The translations under genes and the position numbers were made by a program. Source: Luidia sarsii (Eukaryota > Echinodermata > Asteroidea > Paxillosida > Luidiidae). Taken from it: 64,000 nt of DNA. Under the pieces are notes generated by a model that had not been told where the DNA came from, searched no databases, and saw only the letters and a list, made by a program, of their open reading frames with translations. The first letter of the stretch is position 1, and each line of letters starts with the position of its first letter. The stretch is from contig OX465107.1 of NCBI GenBank assembly GCA_949987565.1, positions 9,181,721-9,245,720 on the forward strand, read 5' to 3'. This document shows positions 37,501 to 49,500 of this stretch, piece after piece.

Positions 37501-40500
37501 GCGGGGAGCATGTGCCCGAAGGCGACGTGTTTCTGATGTCTGTCATACTCATGCTTGGCACATTCACCATTGCATTCAGCCTCAAGAAGTCCAGGAATAC
37601 TCCATACTTTCCAACCATTGTAAGTCAGCCTTATTATAATGTGCTTAAAGTAAATAGACTCATATGCCCTGTCCTGCCCTGACCTGACCTGCCCTACCCT
37701 ACCCTGCCCTGCCCTGCCCTGCCCTGCCCTGCCCTGCCCTGCCCTGCCCTGCCCTGCCCTGCCCTGCCCTGCCCTGCCCTGCCCTGCCCTGCCCTGCCCT
37801 GCCCTGCCCTGCCCTGCCCTGCCCTGCCCTGCCCTGCCCTGCCCTGCCCTGCCCTGCCCTGCCCTGCCCTGCCCCACCCTGCCTCACCCCACCCTGCCTC
37901 GCCCCACCCTGCCCCACCCCACCCTGCCCCACCCTGCCCTGCCCCAAATTATTCCCTGACTTAAATCGTTAATCGTTTTTGAAACATGGAATTATGTATA
38001 CATGTATTATTATGAAGCCAGTCTCAGAGTGCCTAGTGTACATGATACACATGCAATTGATTTATACATTGTTCTGACAGGTGCGCACTACTGTCAGTGA
38101 TTTCTCCGTGTTCCTTGCGGTCTTAATTATGATTGGGGTGGATGCGTTAGTTGGCGTCAATACGCCCAAGCTAGATGTACCAAGCACATTCAAGGTAAGT
38201 TGTAATATCCATATACAAGATTGAATGCAAAAAGATTAGGAGGGGAATAAGTATTCTTCCTTTCCATTAGACATTGCCATTTGTTCTATCTGATCCAAAT
38301 TGTCCCAAGGTGCCCAAAGCTACTGAAAATGTCATCAGACCACAAGACACTGATTCAGTGGCCCAACTTGTCACCCATAAATAGCAGGGAATGATTGGGC
38401 TTCTACTAAAGCTCTTAAAATCAAAGCACTTCAAAACCCTTTTTGAGTTCTTAGTCAGCCAAATATCCAGTAAAAAAGCAGTAAGGGAAAAGCCCTAAAT
38501 ATTAATTTTGATAAAATCTTAAATACAGTCACAAAGTTTCTTCTTACTCACTGGAAAATAACTGTCATTGACTAGACAGATCTGAAATAAGCATTACAAT
38601 CCTAGCAAGACCCGTCTCAAAGATAAATATTTGTTGAGCGTGATATGAAAATAGATTTATGAAACGCATAAAATAACAAAGGCAAAACAAAAACTGAATC
38701 TTAAAAGTGATAGGGTCTGAGGTTATGAACCCCACAGAACCTCTCTCAAAGATAAGGACTTTTGTCTTTGTCATTCTGCCTTTGAAAAGGGTACTGCCGA
38801 GATCAAAATGACAGATGTCTTAACCACTTGACCACCGAGCTGGTCGAGGGAGTTGTGGGTTCGAATCCCACCCGAGCTGCCTGAATTTTTTTTCATAAGG
38901 CATTGTGCTAAGCACTGACCATTCAGAGTTTATCACGTCGAGCAGGGCAAATCCTCATTGAATTTTTACAAGCTCTTGACAACAGATTCTGATTTTTGGC
39001 TTGCAAATATGCATGTATTCATATGTAGTTTGCTCTGCGATTCTTCTCTTTTCCTTTTCCTTTTCCTATTCCTAATTTCCTTTTAAGATATGTACATGTA
39101 GGTTGGACGGGACATGAGACAATTGAAGAACAAACATTCAAGACCACAAACAATCCCAAACTTTAGGCATTATAACTTTTGTGTTTTCTTAAACTGGCAA
39201 ATCATTGTCAAAGAACGGAATGATGTAAATACACACCTCAAGGTGGATCGTAGACCACCGTGTCCCAGGAACACCTTTACACTACCCTTTAAAAGACGGA
39301 AAAATATCTTTCAAAAATGTTAATGAGTGGAAGGTTTGTTGTGACACCGTGACACCTTTTTCAAGAAGGAGTGTAGCTCTGAAAAAAAAGGTAACTCTTT
39401 TCCGGCTCTTTTCAGAGCCACACTCCTTGAAAGAGAAGGACTACATGGTGTCACCACAGACCTTCCGCTTAGTATTTCCACCAGTCTTATCAAAAATTTG
39501 TCGAACCGCTTTTGTTACGAAATGCATCTTATCTGCTGCCTGTATGGATTGTCAGTTTGTGAAAAAATGCCGATGATAAGGTCAATATTCAGAACTGGCT
39601 ATAGATGCTCATTCCTCTGTTGATGCGGCAACTTATTGATTCTCCTAGCCGACATCATCAGCCAGGGATGGGTGGCTAGTGCCTCCGTTTGGTCGCAACC
39701 CATGGTGGACAGCCTTAGCTGCATTCCTGCCTGCTCTGCTGGCCCTCATTCTCATCTTCATGGATCAGCAGATTACAGCGGTCATTGTCAACAGAAAGGA
39801 AAATAAACTCAAGGTATGTAAGCATGAAGGTGTGGGGAATGAAGTACAATCCTTTATCACACAAATAAGGTTTGAAGAAATTACTGGAAATAATTTATTG
39901 AAAAAGCAATGATAATTTGATTGTACCAAGACATTAACCCTGCCCTTGTTTTTCACATAACCAGTGCTCTAATAGACCAATTGCGCGACCACTGTTCACA
40001 TGCCATCATGTGACTTATAGTGGGTATTTTTGCATCTCATTTAACACAGAGCAGCAATGGAAATTTTTGTACAAAGAACGTGGACAATATGATAGTCTTC
40101 TTTGCTCTTTTTCACTCCTGTTCTGCACCAAATGAGATTAAAAAAAACCCACTATAAGTCACATGATGGCATGTAAACAGTGGTTGCACAATCGGTCTAT
40201 TACTTGAGCTATCCAGGCCTTAGATGGCAGGTTTCTCAAATAGTTTTTGCCAGGGTGGGGATGCCAAAAACTTAGGTTAAAATCCTTGTCCTGTCAAATT
40301 TTCTTTTAGTTTTGGAAATTTATCATGGAATTTCCTTTCCTTAATTTGTTAGAAATAAGTTCATTAACCTTAACCTAAGCTTAACATTCAAAATTCAATT
40401 ACTGTTATCACTTCATTACCGGTCCATCTTGGTACATAGAGCTTTGCATGTTCAATCATAATAGGGCCGTTCCCACTACAAAAATAATCGCAATTTGAAT

Positions 40501-43500
40501 CGGTGTTCCAAAACATTTTTTTTTTTGGTCGTGTCCACACAGAACAAAAAATCGCGTCGCAAATAATCGTGTGCCGATTGTGTTAAGCAGTTGTGGTCAA
40601 ATGGTGGGTGTGTCCTTGAGGGTGGCCCACACAGGTAGACATTTAAACAAGCACGGCACAATCAAAGCATGAGCGGTGCATTGTGGCATTGAAAAAAAAC
40701 CCACCGTGTTGCAAATAAATGTGATTGTTTGAAAAAGTCTCAACATTAAGTGGACTCTGAATTGCGATTCAAATCCCACTTATAATCTTGTTTATTTTGT
40801 CCACCCATGATAAAAAATAGTGGAGTTTGAATCGTGGTTCAATTTGCGATCCAAATAATCCCGTTTATTTGGTGTAGTGGAAGCGGACCTATTGTCAAGT
40901 ATTTGAGTTTGGTTTGCCATTGATCTTGGTGTCGCCATGCACAGAAAGGCGTAGGCTACCATCTGGACCTGTTAGTGGTGGGCTTGTTGCTGGGACTGTG
41001 CTCCATTCTGGGCTTGCCGTGGTTTGTGGCAGCCACCGTCCTCTCCATCAATCATGTCAGCAGCTTGAAGGTGGAGTCTGAGTGCAAGGCCCCTGGGGAA
41101 AGACCCAAGCTGATTGGCTGCAGGTAAGTCCACCCATCCCTTACCTGTCAGGGCCAGTTGCCTGATGATGCTCCTTTCATTAGGAGACCTTTGGTCTTTC
41201 TTTAGGCCAGTGCACAGCTCATTTTTTTCCCTCTTAAAACAGGTAGCTCAGCTCTTTCTTCAGTGTTACTTCCAAATTTTGTGTGAGCTTTCCACCATGT
41301 GCAATCACAAGGCAAAACGCGTTTGCTGTTTCAGTATTGTATAGCGGCGTGTGCCACGTTGCATTATAAATTAGATAGAACATGATGTTTGCGTCAAGGA
41401 GAATGTAATTCAATGAGTGTTTGCCCTGTTTGACGTGATAAACACTGAATGCTCAGTGTTTTGCCCGTTGCTTTCAGCTCGCGCGGGATTTGAACCTGCA
41501 ACTCCCACTTTCATATGCAGAATGTCTTAACCACTTGATCACCAAGCTGGTTGAGGTTGTGGGGCAGATTCGAATATTGTATAGTGGCGGGTACTGCGTT
41601 GCATAATAGATATAACATGGGTTTTTTTCCATCAAGGGGAATTTCTCTATTTCTCATTTCTCCGTTTCTCATTGAATTTCTCCTTGATGCAAAAAATAAT
41701 GTTATGTCTATGACATTTGCTATTTGTTGTTGGACCCTACCAAAGTTCTTTGACTTTTACTTTATTGTGATTTGAATTTGTTTGTGTTAATTTCTGGCCA
41801 TTATCGGTGAGTTCAGAGTGTCTAAAGCATGGCAAAAGTGGGGGAAACAGCAAAGCTCTCTACTGGCTGGAAGTTCAGTTCACTCTCTTGTGCAACAAAT
41901 GCAATCTGCTCAAACTAACATGGATGTATAGAAAGTTTCCATAATCACTTTTTTGGGGCCATATTAACATCACTGACATTGAATGTTGGGAGGATTTTTT
42001 TGGCTTACAGTTTGAGTCAGTCTGAAACATTGAGTAATACCTACACGCAAATGTTGCAAACTGCTTAATACTGACTAAAATGACCAAAATGCAAATCTCA
42101 AAATTGAGTGGGCCTCACGTTTCGATCGTACACGTAGCAGGAGCTTTCTGCCTTTGAGTAAAGTCCTGCTAGGATAGAAACGTCCGCCCAGTCTGAACCT
42201 GGCTTCTTTTCGCTCCTTGTCGCAGAAAACAAATCTTTGCCTCCCATTTGGCTTGGCACAGTAGCTTCATGCATTAATGATTCTGTAGTGAGCTTTTTTG
42301 TTGTTGTTGAGACAATTCATTGTGATGAAGATGAAGATATGCATGAGTGAGTGAGTCATTCAGTCAGCTCTGATGCAAGCTGGTTAACAATCTGGCTGAG
42401 ATTCTTGCGGCTCATTTTTTACCAGGGAGCAACGTGTCACTGCCCTGGTTGTATTTGTGCTGATAGGCCTGGCTACACTCATGACATCTATTTTGTCGGT
42501 AAGTAGTAAATACTTTTCTACCTCAAGTCATAAATGTCATCCATATAAAAAGCCAGGGTGATTTAAGACAATACAAGTAGTCCTGCGTGCATGATACAAG
42601 TACGTGTGTTGGTCTTAATGTTGGTCGTAACAATCCAATATGAGGCTTACCATTCACAAGTTTGACATTTATTCCAATTCACTTTGAGGTATTCCATTTG
42701 ATATTCAGACTTTGCTGGCATAGGGGTGTCAGTCAGAAGCACTCAACCATTGACTACAATATGTCTCCAGCAATCACACCCCTTTTTATTCAGATGCAAG
42801 CAGTAAAATAGTGGTAGAAATGGCTACAGCAATTAAGGGATCACACCAATTGGACACAGCATCGAATGGATAGAATAGGGGTGCTTGTAGGTAGCCAGTT
42901 TGTGTCATTGGGACCAATAAGGCAACTTTGTGACCAATATTTCTTGTACATTTGTTCTTGTATTAGTTGATTCCAATGCCAGTGTTGTACGGTGTCTTTC
43001 TCTTCATGGGTATTTCATCCTTGTCAGGAGTGCAGGTAAGTCTATTCATTGACTCATTACAATATGCATGTACAGTAATTTTCAGAATGCAAGGTGTACC
43101 TTGTACTGTACATTGATTTTGCCCACAAAACGTTTACTGCACTTTATACACTGGGCAGCTAATACACTGAGCCTTAAAGAATGAAATTGACACCGTATCT
43201 GTACCTATATGTTTATGACTATGAGAGTTTTTTTTTTTACCTGAATTGATTTCTAAAAATCGGGAACATCGTCCGAAATTAAATAGACTAAATCTCAACT
43301 GTATTAGCAGTATAATGAAGACAACATCGGTAAGCTATAGTTGCAATGGTGCGGCTTATACGATGATGCGGTGTATACTTTAAGGCCTGAATCTTATCGT
43401 CAACAATCTTATCGCTGCAGCTTATACACTTCGCCGCTTATAGTCCGAAAATTACTGTATCTTAATGTACTAAAAAATGCAGCCATAATGTGTGATGAAA

Positions 43501-46500
43501 TATAGGTAAAATGTTGTGATCCTAGGCTTTACATCAGTCAATTGGTTAGCATCTCACTGTTTGCCTGGAATAATATACTTTTGTGAACAATCATTGGTTA
43601 GGTCAAAGAACACAATCCCTTGACTGCAATGTGTCAGGCTATTCAGGTTGTATCCTAATGAGTAAGACATGACTTGTTTCAATGTACAATATTTTATACA
43701 TACATTGTAGCTGCCAACCATTCCTATTTTGGAGGAATCATTCCTCTTTTTGGGTAAATATTTATCCCTTTTTTTCTCTGTACATTGGAGCTGTATGGCT
43801 CCTTTTATTATGTCATAAAAACACAAACACCGTAATCAGAATCAGTTTTTACAAGCTCTTGACAACAGATTCCAATTTTTGGCTTGTATTCCTATGTAGT
43901 TTGCTCTGTGATTCCTCTTTTTTAGCAGAAGTATTCCTATTTTCCTTTAACCCTATCCCCTCTTGGCTCTTTTACTGGGAAGCATACCTTACCCAACAAA
44001 ATCCAACATTTGGGCAGAAATTAGGAACACCTCGATCCCTTGGCTCTTTCACTAGGAAGCATACCTTACCCAACAAAATCCAACATTTGGGCAGAAATTA
44101 GGAACACATCGATACCTAACCTCACAGAATCCAACAGTCTGCACGTGTTGGATTTTGTTAGGTTGGGTACAGATGTGTATTATGCATTGTTGCATGAGTA
44201 GCCTGACTACAGGGGGTTTATCCCCAAACCAACAAAATGCCACAATGTGTCTGCTATCACATGTTCTGGTCAGGTGTTGGAGTGTGTAGCAGTGCACTAC
44301 ACTGCTTTCTTGGGTGAGTTTACCCACAAGCTCTTGGTCATTTTCTGGTCAGGTGTTGGAGTGTGTTGGAGTATACTGGCACTGCTTTCGTGGGTGAGTT
44401 TACCCACAAGCTCTTGGTCATTTTCTGGTCAGGTGTTGGAGTGTGTTGGAGTATACTGACACTGCTTTCGTGGGTGAGTTTACCCACAAGCTCTTGGTCA
44501 TTTTCTGGTCAGGTGTTGGAGTGTGTTGGAGTATACTGACACTGCTTTCGTAGGTGAGTTTACCCACAAGCTCTTGGTCATTTTCTGGTCAGGTGTTGGA
44601 GTGTGTTGGAGTATACTGACACTGCTTTTGTGGGTGAGTTTACCCTCAAGCTCTGGGCCATTTTCTGGTCAGGTTTTGAAGTCTATAGGAGTGGTACCTA
44701 ATCCAACAAACTCCAACAGTGTCTTCCTGGGCCATTGGAACCTAATCCAACAAACTCCAACAAAATTCAGCAGCAGTATGCTATCATTGGAGTACCCAAT
44801 CCAACAAATTCCAACAAAACCTGGTGTTGGATTTTGTGAGGTAAGGGAACATTAGGGTTAAAATAGGTTGGCAGCTTTGCAATATATCTGACCTGCCATG
44901 GATTGTCTTGCTTTGTCTTCAGTTTGTTGACCGGCTGCAGCTGCTTCTGATGCCACCCAAGCATCAGCCAGATTACATCTACCTGCGCAACGTGGGCTTA
45001 AGGAGAGTTCACATCTTCACATTGATCCAACTCTCTTGCCTGGTCATACTGTGGGTCATCAAGTCCACTGATGCAGCACTCGTATTCCCTATCATGGTAT
45101 GCCACCAGTCTAACATACAGTTATCCTAAACATCAAACAGTTTTCATCATAATATGCTCAATTTAAAAACTAATTAAAAATGTGCATAGACAAATGGACC
45201 TGGAATTGAACCCGAGACCTCTGGATTAACGTACCAGTGCTCTTCCATCAGAGCTATCCAGCCCTTAGATGGTGGCCTCCCTAATAGTGAACTGGTCTAT
45301 TTACAATTTAAGGTGCAATTATGCAAAGCCCATCAATTGGTTAAGATATCAGCGCTAAATTTGGGTTCACAACCCAACTAAGCTCCTTGTGTTCTATTCA
45401 AGCAAGTATTTGAGCAAAACACTTGGTATACAGAGCTAATAACGTATCAGGAAAGGCAAAGCTTCACATAATTCCTGCTGCCTTATCATATCTTCTTATT
45501 GTCTCAGAAATATGTTTAATCCTGTATCAGTGCACAGATCCTATGCAGTATGAGAAGGCAATCCAGTCACTATGCCATGCTGCTCTTGTACTTGATTACA
45601 GGTACTGGCAGTTGCAATTGTTCGGAAACTGATGGACAACTTATTCACTCAGCGAGAACTGGAAATGTTAGACGATGTCATGCCAGAAATTGTGAAGAGA
45701 GCAAAGCAAGACCAGAAGAAGAAAGCAGAGGAAGAAGCAATCACTGCCAGTGTAAGCCAATGTTGTATGGCCCCATGGCAGGGATATGGCATTGTAATAT
45801 AAACCCCCATGGTAGGGATATGTCATCATAGTTTGACCCCAGTGGCTTGGATATGGCATTGAAGTATGATCCCATGGCAGGGATGTGGCATTGTACTAAG
45901 ACCCCATGGCAGGGATATGGCATAGTAGTATGACCCCGTGACAGGGATATGGCATTGTACTAAGACCCCATGACAGGGATATGGCATTGTACTAAGACCC
46001 CATGGCAGGGATATGGCATTGTACTTAGACCCCGTGGCAGGGATATGGCATTGTACTAAGACCCCGTGGCAGGGATATGGCATTGTACTAAGACCCCATG
46101 GCAGGGATGTGGCATTGTACTAAGACCCCATGGCAGGGATATGGCATTGTACTTAGACCCCGTGGCAGGGATATGGCATTGTAGTATGACCCCATGGCAG
46201 GGATATGGCATTGTACTAAGACCCCATGGCAGGGATGTGGCATTGTACTAAGACCCCATGGCAGGGATATGGCATTGTACTAAGACCCCGTGGCAGGGAT
46301 ATGGCATTGTAGTATGACCCCATGGCAGGGATATGGCATTGTACTAAGACCCCATGACAGGGATATGGCATTGTAGTATGACCCCGTGACAGGGATATGG
46401 CATTGTACTAAGACCCCATGACAGGGATATGGCATTGTAGTATGACCCCATGACAGGGATATGGCATTGTACTAAGACCCCATGACAGGGATATGGCATT

Positions 46501-49500
46501 GTAGTATGACCCCATGACAGGGATATGGCATTGTACTAAGACCCCATGACAGGGATATGGCATTGTAATAAGACCCCATGACAGGGATATGGCATTGTAG
46601 TATGACCCCATGACAGGGATATGGGATTGTACTATGACCCCATGACAGGGATATGGCATTGTACTAAGACCCCATGACAGGGATATGGCATTGTAGTATG
46701 ACCCCATGACAGGGATATGGCATTGTACTAAGACCCCATGACAGGGATATGGCATTGTAATAAGACCCCATGACAGGGATATGGCATTGTAATAAGACCC
46801 TATGACAGAGATATGGCATTGTAGTATGACCCCATGACAGGGATATGGGATTGTACTAAGACCCCATGACAGGGATATGGCATTGTGGCTATCCCCCATG
46901 TTGTTAGAAGAGAACTGTGACCGTAAACCTTCTTGCATGATACAATATGAACAGGATGCCATTGTGGGAGGCAGAGTGCAGTTACCTCTGGCAGGGGGCA
47001 ATGTGCTGACAATACCAGTGGACAAGGTGCAGTTCCATCCTGACAAAAGGACTATCAACATCTCTGAGGAGATGTCCAAGACAGGCATATGGAAGACGCT
47101 TGCCAGTAACACTTCAGGATCAGATGGTAACGTTGGAAAGAAGGCAGTGGGACGCGATGACATAGATGCGTAAGTACAACCCAGTCTGTCTATACATTGC
47201 ACATGCAGTAATGGAGGCATAGTTTGCTTTGCATTTCATGAAGCTAGTGAAAAATGATCACCTCTTCATCGAGCTCCAGCTAAAACTTTTGATACAAGAA
47301 AACTTTGATACAAGAAAACTTTGATACAAGAAAACTTTTGATACAAGAAAACTTTTGATACAAGAAAACTTTGATACAAGAAAACTTTTGATACAAGAAA
47401 ACTTTTGATACAAGAAAACTTTTGATACAAGAAAACCTTTGATACAAGAAAACTTTTGATACAAGAAAACTTTTGATACAAGAAAACTTTTGATACAAGA
47501 AAACTTTTGATACAAGAAAACTTTTGATACAAGAAAACTTTTGATACAAGAAAACTTTGATACAAGAAAACTTTTGATACAAGAAAACCTTTGATACAAG
47601 AAAACTTTTGATACAAGAAAACTTTTGATACAAGAAAACTTTTGATACAAGAAAACCTTTGATACAAGAAAACTTTTGATACAAGAAAACTTTGATACAA
47701 GAAAACTTTTGATACAAGAAAACTTTGATACAAGAAAACTTTTGATACAAGAAAACCTTTGATACAAGAAAACTTTTGATACAAGAAAACTTTTGATACA
47801 AGAAAACTTTTGATACAAGAAAACTTTGATACAAGAAAACTTTTGATACAAGAAAACCTTTGATACAAGAAAACTTTTGATACAAGAAAACTTTTGATAC
47901 AAGAAAACTTTTGATACAAGAAAACTTTGATACAAGAAAACTTTTGATACAAGAAAACCTTTGATACAAGAAAACTTTTGATACAAGAAAACTTTTGATA
48001 CAAGAAAACTTTTGATACAAGAAAACCTTTGATACAAGAAAACTTTTGATACAAGAAAACCTTTGATACAAGAAAACTTTTGATACAAGAAAACTTTGAT
48101 ACAAGAAAACTTTTGATACAAGAAAACCTTTGATACAAGAAAACTTTTGATACAAGAAAACTTTTGATACAAGAAAACTTTTGATACAAGAAAACCTTTG
48201 ATACAAGAAAACTTTTGATACAAGAAAACTTTGATACAAGAAAACTTTTGATACAAGAAAACTTTTGATACAAGAAAACCTTTGATACAAGAAAAACTGA
48301 CTAGACCAGGATTTGAACCAAGCAGTGCTCTATCCAGCCCTTATATGAGGCTTCCATGGTAGTCAACTATCTTTGCTGGGGTGGGAGTGCTGTTCAGAAA
48401 CATGTAACTGTTACCCACTTGCATACTAATATAGAGTTAAATATACAAATCGTAACCACTTTGCGCTGGGCCCATTTCAAGCGCTAATGACCGCCATACT
48501 GTTTTTTGTTTTTTTAAATCAATGCGTCATTTTCAAAACTTGCTAAGCAATCAGGAACAATACATATCTGTGAAGTAAATCAACTATGTGTACAAATGAG
48601 TCAAACCTTGTATTATTCGGACATCAGTGTGGCTTTTATCTGCCCCACAAAAAGGGCCCATTGTGCATTGTCAATGGAGCATAGTATGCATGTGTGTGTA
48701 CATTGTGTCTTAGTAGCCCTTGTTCTGACAGCCTTTGACTGCAGACTAGCCTCCACTCCAGCAGTTAGATCTTCGAGGTGGTCGGCCCCATCCAAGCATG
48801 CAGTTTGCAGTGAAGATAGTGGGTGGAATTCCACTGACTGTCCAATGACCACTGTCTCCCGTGGCAGCACGCAATCCCTCGATCATCCACAGTAAAGGTC
48901 CCACAATAGCACAATTGTTGCTGCTAATCTTCCAATCCATCTGGCAATATTGCTTTGTTGTACGCTGAAAAAGAGTCTTTGTTTAAAACGTGGACAGTAG
49001 TGGTGCCGAGATTCGGAGGGCCCCGTGCATAGCAACACCAGCGGCACTCTGAATTCAGAAGTCGCGGCACAGGGCCTGATGTATGCATTCCAACAGGCTG
49101 ATTGCCTTTGAGACACCTGTACTCTATCTTTTTAAGAAGTTTAAATTCATCACCTATTTACACACAGTACTTAGAAAATGTTGGTGAACTCAAGTACGTG
49201 ATGTTTCAATTGTATACTTCCATAGCCCTTTGTGGTATTGTTTCACTGCAAGAGTAAGCTTTACACATGTAGGTGCAATATAGCATCGTTGACCCTGGGG
49301 TAACTCAACTTGTTTGCATTTGCCAACAGACAAAAACGAATGCACGATATGCCTCTGAAGCAGGAGAAGTTCAGTCCAGACACAGACAAGCTTCCAACGA
49401 TTGACGATGAAGAAGCAAGTGCTATACCCTACAGACAACCAAGTGGCAGCATATCGGGAGAGATCACCTTCAATGTGCCCAAGTTTTCTGTGGGTGGTGA

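Noticed and set aside
37443..37947. Minus-strand [10 protein letters not shown] frames
   Set aside because: Translation of the (CCCTG)n microsatellite.
38840..38890. tRNA gene (GGTTCGAATCCC)
   Set aside because: Only the B-box half is tRNA-like, no cloverleaf can be drawn, and the same body recurs elsewhere, so it is a SINE.
46408..47220. 270-codon minus-strand frame
   Set aside because: Mostly the 32-bp minisatellite plus the antisense of SLC4 exon 21.
47258..48290. Three minus-strand open frames of about 335 codons
   Set aside because: All are translations of the 16/17-bp minisatellite; the unit simply has no stop codon on that strand.
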